Shown piece by piece: positions 1 through 15,000 of a stretch of 64,000 nt of DNA. The position numbers and the translations under genes were made by a program. The notes beneath the pieces are model-generated. The model made no database searches. It was not told the DNA's origin and saw only the letters and a list, made by a program, of their open reading frames with translations. The DNA is taken from the NCBI RefSeq assembly GCF_020740795.1, contig NC_067287.1, positions 13,345,501 through 13,409,500 on the forward strand, written 5' to 3'. This stretch comes from Apus apus. Lineage: Eukaryota > Chordata > Aves > Apodiformes > Apodidae. Each line of letters opens with the position of its first letter. Position 1 is the stretch's first letter.

Positions 1-3000
1 GTTTACCATGAACATTTAAAAATAGCTACATCTTCTACAGAATAAAAGTTATTGCCATCAGTACCTACATGTACCAAAACCAAACAAAAAAGGGAAGCCG
101 ATTTATAACTAGTTCATATGTGGCTACACCAAAACAGGTTCACTGCATACAGGATCTGCATCTTATACTTCTCCATGTTATTCACCACTGTTGGGATTAC
201 TGAGTTCTGGATCTTTAATCTGATCCAACACAGCACTCAGGTTCTTATCTGCAGTGCATGCTGTGCCAGTCCTTTGGATGCAAAATTTCTCTCCCTGTGG
301 TATAAAAAGTGACTAGTGCATGGGGGGGGGCGGGAGAGGAGTGTGTGTGTAAATAATAATGATGATGGCAGTACAAATGAACAAGAAACAGTAATATATA
401 AACAAAATACAAACTGTTAGAATAAAGGTTAATTTATGCAACTCAAAGAAAAAATTTCCTCTAGTTAACAAGCAATTCTTAAATCCCACAGAACCTGGCA
501 TAAAGTCTATGATCCCTTTAGCATATAATCTCTGGCACACAATCACACAAAGCAGCTCAGGAAAGAGTGAATTTTATCTTCATCAATGACTTTGGCAGAC
601 CTCTCCAGAAAGACAGACTTTCCTGTTGTAAATTATGCTGGTACTCTTTTTTACAATTAGTCTCTCTAGCAGAAGCCAAAGTTTCTTATTGCATGTTCAG
701 TTTGACTATTTGCCAGAATATTCTAATTCACAATCATTTTTTCTTGTCCTGCAGATGTCCAAGTTCAAATAGATAAGCATATATTGAAAATCATCATTGC
801 CAATTTTGTCATTAAAAGACCAAGTATGATATTACCACATATGTAAATACAAGAGAGATTAGAGATGTTCTGCTATGAAGAGCTTTTTGTCAGTGCATCT
901 AATATATTTGGTATGGAACTTCCAGCTCAGGCAGTAGGGAATGGGGTAGGCAAAGCCAAGTTGATTATGTATCTGCTAGACAACACATTGTTTTCCTACC
1001 TGAAAACACCATGTAGCTGTATAGGGATGGACTCTAAAGATCTGTACTGATGCCGAGTTGTGGATAAAGCAGAAAAGAAGCAGCAGCATAAGGATCAGCT
1101 CCTTCCCTTCCAAACTTTTGTCACTATCAGCTGTTTCTAACAGTTATTTGAATGCAGCATCCTAGATCTTGACATCTCCATGCAATTGCTTCTGCTGCAT
1201 TATGCTTGTCAAAAATCTATCAGCCAACATCAGCACAATGACCACCCACTTCTGTGACTCCCTGGCTACAGCAGGAGACCACGAGAAATACTGAGATGGT
1301 GACACTGGAATTGGAAAGGCAAAGGCAAGTATTAACAGCATTGAGAAAATTTCCATTTAAACATATGCTTAGGAGTCTGCACGGCCATAGAGAACCTTGC
1401 GCCAGAGGGTGTACAATGCTCAAGGGGCACATTACTGCTCTAGGCAATGACAAGAGTTTAGTGAACACAGGCTTAACCACATGTGGCTGAGTTAACATCA
1501 TCTGGAAAATGACCAGGCACCAGTGTAAATCTTGGATTAGTAATTGCAACAGAAAAAAAAATATTGATACACAGTAGCCAATGTTTAATTTGGTATAGGG
1601 AAAGGAGACATCTTAAGATCCCTATGTATTTTTAGCTGCACCTATCTATTTGACAGCTTAGTGTGCTTTTGGTTTCAATTTCTAAGATGCCTTTCAGATG
1701 GGAAATGAACTTTTCAAAACCATTGAACTGATTTAGAAGCCTAAGTTTTCTTTCTAAAACAAACACAGAGGCTGACATTGACATTTATTTTCCAGAACTG
1801 CTCTAAGAGCTTAGGAGCCTGAGTCGTATAAAATTTTTTAACTATCATATGAAATACATTCTTTTCTTACCTCTTCTAATTATATATGCCATACATATTG
1901 GTATTTTGTGCTTCTGTGTATTTTGATAGTGAAGATGTTTCAGATGCATAAAAGATTCCACAAAAACATTTTTCCTCAAGAAAAAAAAAAAAGATACCTC
2001 CCCCAAAAGCTCAAGACAAATCACTCCAGATGGTCAGGTTTCAATCCAGTTTACTAAAAATCTAACACATCTTTTTCTTTCTCTTTTCTCCCATCCTTCT
2101 CTAAGATAACCAAAACCAGCACCTATTTATTCAACATTAACACTGCCTTATTTCACTTCAGAAGGGAATTCAACCAAAGTCAATCAGACATTCAAAAAGA
2201 ATAATAACATCCACAAGAACAGGTTTGAAATAATGATTTCGCTTGTTAGCAGAATTTTATTTTACAATAAATTACTATGTAGACAAATCCTGCACATTTT
2301 TTTGTATTGCAATTGTAAGCCGAGACTAAACACAAGCAGGAACAGAAATCCTAGAGGAAAGGCAATTCAGGATTTAACTTGACACTCACAACGCTTCAGG
2401 AGAAATCTTGTTTGTATACACAATATATAGACATACAAACCATCAACACATTCACAACATCCTTAAGGTTTAAAACACATATGACCAGCTCACCCTGGCA
2501 CATTATTGGCACTGTGTTTAAAACAGCCAGACCAGTCCATACAGTAGATGAATTAAAACCTTAAAGACATTATAAATTCCTTACAGTTATTAAAATTACA
2601 TAAATTGCTCAGAAACAAAGGGGTTTTTCCCCTTATTTTCTCCAAGCATTAAAAAAAAAAAAAAAAAAAGGAGAGGGGGGCAGGGGGCAGGAAAGCAGAC
2701 CCATAATTTTACTGCAAATGCTATATAACTGAACTAGGGCACAAACCAATTAGTTGCATTGCCACACTAGGCCATTTGACAGCCAGATCCAGATGTTCCT
2801 GCTGATCAGCCTTTTGTCTGTCCTAATAGGGCACTGAGTAATAGCATTCTTTTTCAGAGAAATGGGGACAAAAGTAGAATTTCTCTTATGCCCTTAGCTG
2901 GTTTCAGTGCACATCTCCAGAAGTAATACGTCATTATTTCCGTTTGTTACCATATGCTCAGTAAATCAGGGTATCTACCTATAATACAGATTTCTGCTAA

Positions 3001-6000
3001 AGCTATGTTTTAATATTTATATTAAAATTGTAAATGCCTCTTGTTAATTGGGATCTGATTTATGCAGTTCCTTTTAAAACTAAAACATTTCAAAACTCTC
3101 AAAGAATTCTGTTTGCTTCCATGTGTAGTCTCATACAAAAAGTAAAGAAAGTCTGGAAAACAATTGTGCAAGAGAAACTGTCTAAACTAAAAAAAGTTTC
3201 TTAGAAAAGAGTTCTCAAAATATAATTTTAAAAACACACTATGTTCTACACTGATAAATTTGATCTTACTTTACCTTAACAAGTTTACAAAAAAGCACGT
3301 GAAAATTCTGCCTTGAAACTTTTTCTTCAACATACTCAGACACCATTGGTTGGTGCTGTGGGTGAAACTTCAGATGTGCTATCCTCTGTTCTCTTCTGTT
3401 ATCCGAGCCACTAATAAAAATCATTAAGCAATGCCGACTGCGTGCAGCAACCACTAAGTACGTTTTGTTCTGACAGTGAACACCTAACAACTACCCAGTG
3501 GGTTTGCCTTGCTCATGCTTCATTTCGGGAGCTGTTATGTACATTACTATCAGCATTCCCAAATTCCTCTCCTACTTCATGATTCCTAAAATTAAAGAAA
3601 TGCTCTTATGCCTTAAATACTTGATTCCATATTATTAAATTGTATCACATTTTTAGAACTGTAATCTATGAGCTCATCTTACTTTCTTCACAGGATAATC
3701 CAGTCATCATCCAAACCCTGTGTTATCTACAGCTTTTAATAAGTAGAGACATAATTCTTGCACCAAGGTTATTAATGAATGTAATGAGACAGGATTAATT
3801 TCAAGACAGATTTTTTAAGAGCATGACTAATAATCTCTCTCCATCCTGTTAGGTGCTCTTATGGTATAGCCATTTGCAGTTTTCAATTTGGTCTGCTTCT
3901 GATCCAATTTATGGTTTCTCTACCAATCCCAGTAGTCTTCACAACCCCTCACGGACATCCTGTCTAGTCATCTATTGACATTTAGGCAAGATCTACTTCA
4001 TTCCCAGTAACATAAGCGTAAATTAAGGAAAAACAACCCAAGCCATTCTTGAAGTGTCATTAGAGTCTTCAGAACACAAGAATAACTTTTATTCTTAAGA
4101 AATTGTTCAGAAAACTATTTCCTGAAAACATACATTTCTAAGTTTGGACAATCTCTATACTCTATCAAGCAGGCATAATCCACTGCAAATATACAGAAAT
4201 TGCATACAAAGTGGTTATATATTAATTTTACAGAAGAGGATCTTAGGTTAGTGTGAAGAAAATATTTTTATATATATTTTTAGCAGGTCATAAGCTACAA
4301 ACATGAATCAGCTATGTTATGCTGTTGCAGAGAGGGAAATTGTTATATGAGGATGCTTAGCCAGGCACACAGCCCACAGGAGAGATGAAGGTCCTCTCTC
4401 ATCCTGCTCAGTATTGCAAAAGTTAAAATGGATTAGTCTTTACACTTCCTAAAAGAAAGATCAATTAAGAACAGTCAGGAGACTGCTCCAGTACCAACCA
4501 GAACCAACATGCAATACCTGAAAAAGCACAATAATTATAAAACAATATAAAATACGGAAAGAATTCAGATTGCTTCATCTGAGATTGTAAAATTAGTGGT
4601 AGAGATGTTACAGTCTGAAAGCATTCTGAAACACAAATAATTATTTCTCCATATATAGCTGATGGAATGTTTATTAAGAAGCTTGAAATGTAACACCAAT
4701 TAGGTATTAGATTATTTATTTCTTTTAAACCATACAGAGGGAAGCAACACTCTCATTGACACACTGCCCAGGCCAGAGAAGAAAGCACTTCTGGAAAAGG
4801 AATAGCAAGTGCAAAATACAGTAACTAAGTAGTCAAGGAAGAATTTAGTCCAAATTTAGAACTATATTTTTCCCTCTGAGGTTAATTTCTAACCATCTGT
4901 TCTACATACACGGTATAAGGAACCTCAAACAGTTCGAAACGATGTTCAATAAAAGGGATTACATGATAGGGTGGAGCTACAAAACACATTGTGCTGTATC
5001 AAGCAATAATGTCTTTGTTGCTCCATACTAATAATAAATTTAAATATTTCCACACGTCAGGTTTTCTGGAAAATATTCTCAAGAGCTGGGAAAGCTTCTT
5101 TCCCAATCTCTCATCTTCTTCCCATCTCTCTTACCTGTTTCTTTCACTTTTTCTCCTTCCTGCACTCAAAACAAATTCCAGATGTTTTTCTCCTTTCCAC
5201 TGATATATTTGGTATTGGCTACATAAGAGCAGCAGAGCAGGACGGGATCGATAAGATCCACAATGGTTTGTGCGTCTTGGTTACTGTCATAAACTTGGGT
5301 TCATGAAGAAGCAGAAGACACACAAATCTAAAAATACATAGGAATGCTTGCTTTCCAACCAACCTAAAATGCCTTCTTTGCCCCTTAGCAGAACCAAATT
5401 TCCCCAACAAAACCATCATTCTTGGATGTCCATCATTATTTCTTCTACTCTGGCTTATAAGCTAGTTAACTACCAAGCATCTACAGAAACAGAGAAGGGG
5501 TTAACAGTGTGTTTCAGGAAGAAAACCATGTTTAATAAACATCAGACATTAGGCTTATAAATTGTGGCCGCAACATTTCATTACCTTGTTTCTGTAAATG
5601 CTGAGCAGCCAGGTAAATTAAAAGAAGCTTCATGTTGCAGTGACAGAAGTAAGATAGGTTTTGGTGTACCTATCAGTCAGCTGAAATGCAGACATTAACA
5701 TACTAACTTTGAGGATTCTTGAATGACATGTCAAGATGAAAGCAGCTGACTCAAATGCAATCTAAATTAGACAGAAGTGGCAAAAGGAAATGGGGAAGAG
5801 CCTTGAGGAACCAACAGAAGACCTGATTTAACTTCCTTTATTTTATTTTATTTTTTTAGGATAACACCATGACAGCACTTAAATCCTAAAGGCAAATGGA
5901 ACTGCTATTATGACACTGTTACTAGTCTTGCTCCTCACTATGCCCTACCTTGCCTCCCCCTCGTGACTATCAAAACCTTTCTCAAGGCACAGTTAAGTTC

Positions 6001-9000
6001 CACCTGGGTAGTCTTTCCACTCTAAATGTTAGGAGGGGGAAGAACTAGAGACAAGCCTCGCTTCCCCACCCCTCCACCTAGCTAAAATGTTTCTCAAGAG
6101 CCAAAACACACATACCCTACCAGTACCTGCTCCTGCAACAAGGCAGATGAGGATGGGACTGCTGGTCCACATCTCAGGGTAACTGGAGGGGAGGAAGTCT
6201 CAGCACGAGTTCACAACATGAAATTCCACAAAGCAGTTCCTAACACCATCTCATCCTCCTCATGCAGAAGCAGACTGGCTGGTGAGCAGGAATTAGGAGA
6301 CTGGGAAGGGTAGAGGAAGGCTATTGCCATCTAAAAGCCCCTGCTGGTAACTTAACTTGGTTTTTCAAGCTATCAGCAACAGTGAAAAACAAAGCACTAA
6401 TACAGAAAAATCCACTAATCTACAAGTACCCTCCTGACAAATGGAACAAAACTGTCTTTTCTTCTGGATGTGCTTTCCACCAAGGTGATAACACTATACT
6501 ATTAACTGATGGAAACTGTGCACAAGAGCTGCTCAAAAGCCTCAGCACGCAAGAGGTCCATTTACAAGGCAGCAAGCACTACTGAACAGAGCGCTGTATT
6601 TCATGCCACATCACCTTGTTATCAAGTTTGGGCTGCTTCAAAAGACAAGCACCCATTTTCTAAAGCTTCTAGTGTGCTGAAACAGCTTCCTTCAAGACCA
6701 CCTCACTTTACCCATCTAAAAACTTCACGATCAAAAGGACTATTACAGCTGATGTTTAATGGATATTTAAGAGGTATAATACAAATCTGAAAGGCTGGAA
6801 CTACTTCCAAGACAACACAATGCTAATCCCAGGCTGGTTACTTCTGTGGTCATTATACTCAAGAAATGGAGCATTTCTAAGGAGAAGATGTTACACTGTA
6901 TGAGCTGAACACACAAAAATTAAAGCACCAACTGCATTACTTAAAAATGTGTATTTTCATCACAATACAGTAATAGGAGACTATGCTTAACATATGGTTG
7001 ACCTTTGAGGAGATACCCACCAGTGAATATTTCACTGACAATCTTCTAACAGCTGAACACACAAATTAACACTAACAGAGCTTTACAGAAAAGATAAAAA
7101 TTACACTGTTTTGGAACGCTGAATGTAAATAGATCATTTTCAAATGAAACTGTCAAACATCTTGTTGTGGTGGTAAAAACCAAATCACTATGCAAAATGG
7201 TAATACAAGAAAAGTCAACTGTATGTTTCTAATAATAAATGCTCTTGTGGCTTTTGAAGTCACAAAAACTCTTGGTTGAATTGAAGCATTGATTTCTGTA
7301 GTTATTTATGTGCAGTTCCTATTAGAATTCTATTTAATTCCTTGAATGGTGAATGGAAGTGCTTTTGAAAACACACACAAAAACTGTCAAACAAGGGACA
7401 AAATAAATGAAAAGCCTGGCATTGCCAAAATAAGTTTCTAAAAGTCAACAGAACATTGCAACATTTTTTTGAAGTGCAAGCATGCACAACACTGTTTGTC
7501 AGAAATCATTACATCTAATACAAAACAATATAAAACCCAGACTTCCTAATCACTCCTGAAGATGAAGCACGAAGATTAGTATTTGCTTCTCAAATATAAT
7601 TTAAAAAAATCTTGGTATACTCTTCAAATATATTCCTTAGTAAAACATGGATTTATTGTTAAGAGAATTTTAAAATGTTATCACTCCATCCTTTTCCCCA
7701 CTATACAGCAATATGAAGATATGTTATTTAGTATGTGTATAGTTATATCTGAAGTGCTCAATATATATTAATTATATTATGGACATTAAACAGATAGTCT
7801 TCTGAAAAGGTAATTCCCTAGTGATTTTAGGCCACATTACTTAATACACTTATTAGAAACATTCTCTGCAAATGCTGGAAGTGCACTGAAGGCTTGAGAA
7901 CTGCATCCCTAATGCTTTCATTCATAATCATTGATTCATTCCTTCATTTTTCATCCATTCTTAATATGCTTTGAAGCATTTGCAGAGCAACTGGCTGCCC
8001 TACCAACACTGAAAGGAGATGAGCCTGTTAGCTGACAGGAACCCTACCCTCAACTTCAGAACCATTAGGACTTCAAAGGACAATTCATTTTTCTATTAAT
8101 TGTACCTAACCAAGTGGACTTCAAGCACGTTTCCATACTTCGGAAAAAGTATTTATTTGAAATATAATCCTAATTTGTTTTAGTAATAATTAGTCAAGTT
8201 TCGTGTTTTTTTCATTTTAACTCAGACTCAAAATTACTATTCAAGCAATAAACAGCCACTAGGAAAGGCATCTCTTCCTTTTTAGAGTTTTACTTTGAAG
8301 TTTGACAATAGATTACATTTAATGTTAAATATTATGAAAATAAGGATACTTACAAATTGCCAAAAGAAAAGGTTTCATGGGGCTTTTTCTGAGTACTAAT
8401 TATAGTCATTTAAGTCTGGAAAGCAGAGTTTTAAAACATGGCTTTCTGTTTACAGCAGAAAAATAACAGCACTAAGAAGTTTACCTTCACAACTTCTTTA
8501 TCAGCCTCCCTTTATTTTCCCTGAAAACCACATCTGTTCTCCCATTAACTTAAGAGTGGAAAGTAACAAATACTTCTGGAAGAAAAAAACATCTCATCAC
8601 AGAACGATCTTCTCTTTAACAACTCAAGTAGTCAGTAACTTATTTTGAATCAGCTTAAAATTATTATAATAGCACTACTTGGTGGAAGTAGTGATTCATT
8701 TTTTTTTTCCCCCCATTTACTTGTAGCTCATTAATTCTGCTAAGCTACAGCAACTACTTCAATTTTGGAGAATCCAGAGCCAATTCAGAATTATGTATTT
8801 TTTTCCCTAACACGATGATATGATTTCTTATCACACACTGCCCTGAGATGAGAGAAGATCTCTGGTGATATAACACATCCCAGCTTATTGTACACAACTG
8901 CTGGAACACACACATCTGTCACAGCACAGTGCAGCAGAATGCAAAACATATTCAGAATTGATATTAAAGACTTCAGTAGAAAATGTCTTTTGCAGAGAGC

Positions 9001-12000
9001 AGAGAAATGACAATTATTTCCCACACAGCCAGGAATTTGTCTGGAAGATATAAAAAAAAAATATTGTAAAGAGGTGGCTTGAAAAATGCTTACACCAACA
9101 TATCTTAGAAATAGAAACCAGAGATTTGACAGAGTAGCTTTACTGGCAACATAAATCCCATTCAAAGGTGGCTAAATGCTAGCTGAAGTTTCAGATGTTA
9201 ATCTGGTTTCTCTTTCAAGCTACTCTCTCACATACATTTCATTAGTATAATTCCTACAAAGCGCTTTTATTTCTGTTTTCTCAGAACTGTGTACGTGTTT
9301 TCAATGCCAAAGACATTATTATCTACATTACCCTTATTCAGAGATGGATGCTTTTTATGAAAAGCCCTCTGCAGAAAACATCTAGCATTTATGAGCTGTA
9401 CATATAGCTTTCCTTTAAAAGGAGGGAGAACACTTATAATAGGGAAGAGAGGCAGCACCAGGACCATAAAAAGGAGGCAATGCCTCTGCCTGTAACTACA
9501 ACTGAGTCTTTTAATTGCTTACTTCAGTTTTATTAAACAGCTTATAGCTATCTAGAGATTTTCTAATCTTTCATTTAATTAATCTCAAGAATTAAGGTCT
9601 CCTGTAGGAATTTCCTCTTAGAGACCTTTTTGTCAAGTGTTAATTTTCAGTCTATTTTCTAGCCTTCTACAGAAGAATTCTGTTCTAAGTCTAACTGTAT
9701 GTAACCTTAGTGGCTACACATGCCTCATTTTCTTACTGTATGGCTCCCAGCATTTTAAGTAGCATGTCTTTGAAAGCAGTGATATAATTAATTTATTAAG
9801 TCTATTATTCAATAAAATTAACTATTGCAAAATTTGAAAATAATTCAGTTTCTGCAAGAACAGGGATGGTGAAAAGCGAAAAATGGCTTTACAAAAAGAA
9901 CCCAGAGAGCATTCACTACATTCTGCCTGTCCCCAGACACACGCTCACACCAAGACACTTCCCCCAGCAGACCTAGCAGCTGTAGAACAAAGGACTCAAA
10001 TCTATACTAGGAGCTAAGGGAAAAGACAGTATCACCAATGACTTAAGTCTCTAAAGCAACAGCAAATCCACTAAGTGAAAAAACTGTAAGCAGATCACAC
10101 CACACAGGAAAGCAAAGCAAAAAATAATAAATTTTCCTGACAAAGATCTCTAACATGAAATTATTTCCTTTAGTCCCTAAGATTAATATCTGAAGGTTCA
10201 AAAAGTTCAAGCCCCTTCCAAACTGAGTGGTTTATGAATTTGACTTACATGGCATATTTTAATAGATCATAAAATGAAAATAGAAGCAAAATATTAATTA
10301 GTGATAGGTTAAAAAAGTAAAAAAAATAAGTAAAAAAACTCTTACCACCATTAATGTTCTGTCCCTCCTTATCTAGTTGCACATGCATGAACTTGAGAAG
10401 ACATCCCAGAAAAGCATGACTACAAGCAACTGTTATCAGCCCTACACTGAAGTATCTCAACCAGCAGTCTAATTCAAGCTCACAGAAAACAAGTAAGCCA
10501 AAAAATACCCAAATAATTTGGAGGCATAACCCCATAATATAGCCAACTGGTTTATTTGTTGTACTGAACTGCCACTTCCATATTTCAGTTGCCCCCTTCT
10601 GTGGTTGTGTGTTCTACAGTTTCCCATGAGGTCATGAGATTTGCTGATATTAAGCAAAAAAAAGAATTCATAATCACCTTTCCTTTCTAATTATATTTTC
10701 CAAAACGTTATACATTTTATAACCACTGCAGGGCAGCTGTCCTTGTCCTCTTACCCCTCTTCTCCATCCTGACCTATACAAAGGTGATGCAATCCTTCAG
10801 TTTTAAAGAGGCAGTCACATTTTAATCTTTCAAACCCTTTTTTCATAGACATTAGATCTAGAAAGGTCCTTCCAAACATCAGCTCCACTGAAAGCAGGTG
10901 CATTCAGATGAGCTAACAGGATGCAGTATCTTCTTACAGAGTAAACACATAATCCTAAAACATAGTAAGTGGGGAATTACTTGCAGATTAGAATTCTCAA
11001 GACTCAGGATAGCCTCATTTGCACTCAAGTACTAAAAACAGACTGTGGCATCAATTGTAACAGCAGCCTGCCTCCCAAATAAACAGCCAAGAACCTCTTC
11101 CAAGGAAAGCCTTAATAGCAGCTCACAGTTTGGAGGTTACAGGCCACAGTCATTTAAAGCCCAAATGCCAAGTTGTGTAAAATTTTATTTTTACAAAGTC
11201 AAACTAACTGATTCGAGTCCCTTCTCCTGAAGTGCATCTTTTCTGCGTAAGGGTAGTATATAAACTCAGTAAAACATTTTAAGAGCAGTACTGAGGCTGT
11301 ATGTAGTTTGGAGACACAGGCAGTGCACATAAACAATCTGTATGGGAAAAAACAATTTACAATGCAACACATCACTAGTCATCAGCACTGGTCATGTTTA
11401 ACCCTATTCACACATCACAAAATTATCTCTCACTACTTTTCAGATGACACTAAAAGCTTGATAGAAGTATCAAGACAGACAAATGCTAAGTGATTGATGT
11501 TAACTCTCCCCAAAGCTAACTTTTTATGGAAAGACTACTCATTTTCTTACCAAAACATTTCTGAATTCACTGACAAGGTCGGAAGAAGGAAAAAGCAACA
11601 ACCAACCAAACAAAAACACCCAGTCTCACTATGTGATTTTCCTACTAAATTATTTTGTCCTTTTTTTTTAAGAGAAGGCATTGAATCCAATTGTAAGATC
11701 TAGGAATCATCTTTTTCTGTCATGAAATACATCCCAATTTTGATTCTTTTTTTCCCCCTTTTGTTCCCTAAAGGACAAGGAAATAAACAACATTTCTATT
11801 TCTATTCAAGGCTGAGCTAAACACGAAGTTAGCTCAGCACTGCATCTCTACTGGCACTGACAAGAGGGAGCACAAGTTTCTGCTATGTCACAGTTGAATC
11901 TCTTCTTATAAAAACACAGCTTTTCAGTCTACCAAATCCACTTGCTTGACTCTTTTGCAAATAATACCTTCCACCACGAAAAGAAAACACAGGAATCTTC

Positions 12001-15000
12001 CTTGTTAACCTTCTTCCAAGACAAAGTAAGTTAGCACGTCCCTCTGAGACAAAGGAGCCACAGCAGGCTTTTATCTTTCACCAGCTGCAGCTTTGGTTTA
12101 CATGGAGAGCTATGTGCTGCAAATATACTTTCTTTAAACCTGACTGATGCCACAAAAAACCCCTCAAACTGAAAAAAATTGTTAGAACTATAAATTATTT
12201 TCTCAACCAAGAAAAAATGTTTAATGTAACTTTCATTGCACTCAATAGGCAAGTTTCAGTGCTGTGGTGAGGTATTTGTTTCACATTTCTGTTGCTTTTT
12301 GCAACACAGAACATTGTTTGGGGGTTTGGCTGGTTGGGTTTTTGGGGGGGTTTTTGTTTGGGTTTTTTCAGGGAAGAGAGAAAGTGATGCAGAGATGCCA
12401 TAAACAGCCTAAAGGACTCAGGAAAAACTAAAATACACTAAACTGCCTTAAAAGTTAATATTCTTTCAGAGACAAAATAAGGGAGGATCATTTGTTTAAC
12501 CCAAAGTTAACAGCACAAAACCCAATCAATTTATATTGTTACTCATAACAAATACACACACAAAAAAGCTTACATTTAAACAATTTTAAAATTAGTTTAT
12601 GAAAACTGGCAAACAAAAAAGCAGTATTACATGCAACTAAGGCTTTCAAACTGAAACATCACCTCTGAAAAGCACGTTAGAACAAGCTTTCCAGCATTTA
12701 ATACCAGGTATTTTTGCAATTTATAATTTAAAGTATAAAACCCAGGTTGGTAAGAATATTGAACATAGGTGCTCCTTCAATCTCATCTACATCATTCTAA
12801 TTAAAAAAATCCAAGTATGAAAATGTTAATCTCTTGCAGCACTACATCTGATTTTCATTTAAGATTTGAGCTTTTGGTCATGCAGAATAATTCAGTCATT
12901 ATTCTCTCAGCTAGTTGCCCTACAGAAGATAAGGAATGTCCAGAAAGGCAGTGTAAGAACACACATGCCATAGGAAAAGTAGACTATCAATTTTCCCCTC
13001 TTAAATCTTACAGACAGCCGGAAAACTCAAGAGGCAACTGCTCTTCATTCCCCAGTCAGTGAAAATATTTCCCAGAGCATTCTTCATTATAGATCTTAAG
13101 TACTCATAATTAAAGACTGTTTATCTTTAAATTGTTATTAGCACTTTCCCCCTTCCTCATGTAACTGTAGAGACGGCAATATTTCAAACCACACAAATGG
13201 AACTGCATTTGTCATCCAACAGTCACCTTATAACTTGTTGAAGAAGAAATTGCAATATGAGACAAAGGAGTATGCCATTGCATCACCCAACTAAGGCTTT
13301 TCTGAAGGTGCACAAGTTGAGAAAGGAGAAGCTGGCTCAATTCTTGCATTACAAACAGAAGTTCATCCAGTTATCTAATCTGAGTAACTATGTGACTCTC
13401 AGCTGTAATACTGTGTACCATGTTCTGGGAGAACTGCTGCAACACAAATCACCATAAAAATACCATATTTTTGTATCCTACATCTGGACATCCAATTATG
13501 GTATGTCACAAAATTTTTGTGAACACATTAACTGCTGTAAACTTGAAGTTACTTTCTAAGAGACAGATAGCAATAGTTTTCTAACACATCTGAAATTCTC
13601 CAAAACAGGAATGGAACTTTTGAATATGTACCTGCAGATACGTAATTCCATGAGAAAACTTCCAGAAAATTGCAAAATTAAAGGCTTTCAAAAGTCTACA
13701 TAAATCTATTCTTGTGCTAATTCAGTGAATTACAAGCCCTCAATGAAAAACAGCCTGTGTTCCCAAACAAGTACATATGAACAGCTGGCCTGTTGTATTA
13801 CTAGGCCATTGCTCAGCTCTTTTGGTTTTATCTCCTCTACAGGCCATTCTCTCCTTTTTTTCTTCCACCTTTACAGCTCCTTCTTTGCACTACTATCCTA
13901 CATTATATGCACACACAAAGCATTTTTATAGTTGTTTAGGCTGCAGCACAATAAAATTCCATGAGAATTTTGTCTGGTCATGTTATGAAAAGTGACAGCA
14001 TCAGAGTGAAAGTGCAGTATTTAAAAAAAAAAAAAGCAGTCAACCATCTGCTGAAAGATTCTCCTGTTTGACCATGTTTATAATTGGTGAGAATGGAAGC
14101 AAGGTGACACAAACACAGGATGTTAAGGCATGGGATTCATGTGATCTTGTACCAAATTTAAACCCAAAGAGGGAGGGGGGGTGGGGCAAGGAGGGATAAG
14201 GCAGAGCCATGATCTATCAGAGGATCTAACTAATGGTAGTATAAGGACCTAAAAAGCCAGAAAACAGAAACATGCTATTTTTCAAGTTAAGAAAATAATA
14301 TAACATTGACTTCAACAACAAAAAGCATGTGAACACCTACTATTTGTTTTAATTGTTTTGATCAGCTGAGAAGTTAAAACAGAATTTTTAAGTCACCGTA
14401 ATTTTCACAAGACACTTAACCAAACCCATCTACCTCGTCCAAAGGTCTAAAATGCCACGAGCAAGATATTTAGTCTTTGTTTCTCGTGTACAGATTAGCT
14501 TACAGGGCTAAGGGAACCATTCTGAGTGTCTGCCCTCCCATAAATTCAGACTTGCAATTTCCACTCAGTTCTCCAGAACATGCTTGTAGAGTACCCATTC
14601 TGCTTTTTCCATGTGAGCATGAATCAATGCACAAAACTTCCACCTGCATTCAACAAAACTTTCATAAAATAACTGACCAAGGATAACAAGACTCTACTAA
14701 GATCGAACAACCAAACACTGATCAGAACCTTAGCAGTGATAAGTTACAATATGAAAACAACTAAAAAAAAAAAAACCAACAACCTTCTTTTTCATAAAAT
14801 AATAATGTCCACAGTACTGTATCAGGCTTTTAGTCTGGGTACCGAACCTGCAGTGCCTTGAACACACAGAAGCTTATACCACATGCCACACAAACACAAA
14901 GGTTAACAATATACAAAACATTCCCATGCAACAAATGCTCATGATAAACATCGGCCCTACTGTCTTACTGAGTGACTGCTTGAGCTCCAGTTCCTGCAGC

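Noticed and set aside
8791..9165. 124-codon minus-strand frame in the inferred intron
   Set aside because: Rich in Phe, Leu, Ser and Cys with no domain or matching splice context. Consistent with chance in AT-rich DNA.
10245..10535. Minus-strand frame followed by a donor-like GTGGTAAGAG
   Set aside because: The donor-like match is good, but no acceptor, conserved peptide or PTPN4 segment could be identified. A cryptic site is the simpler reading.
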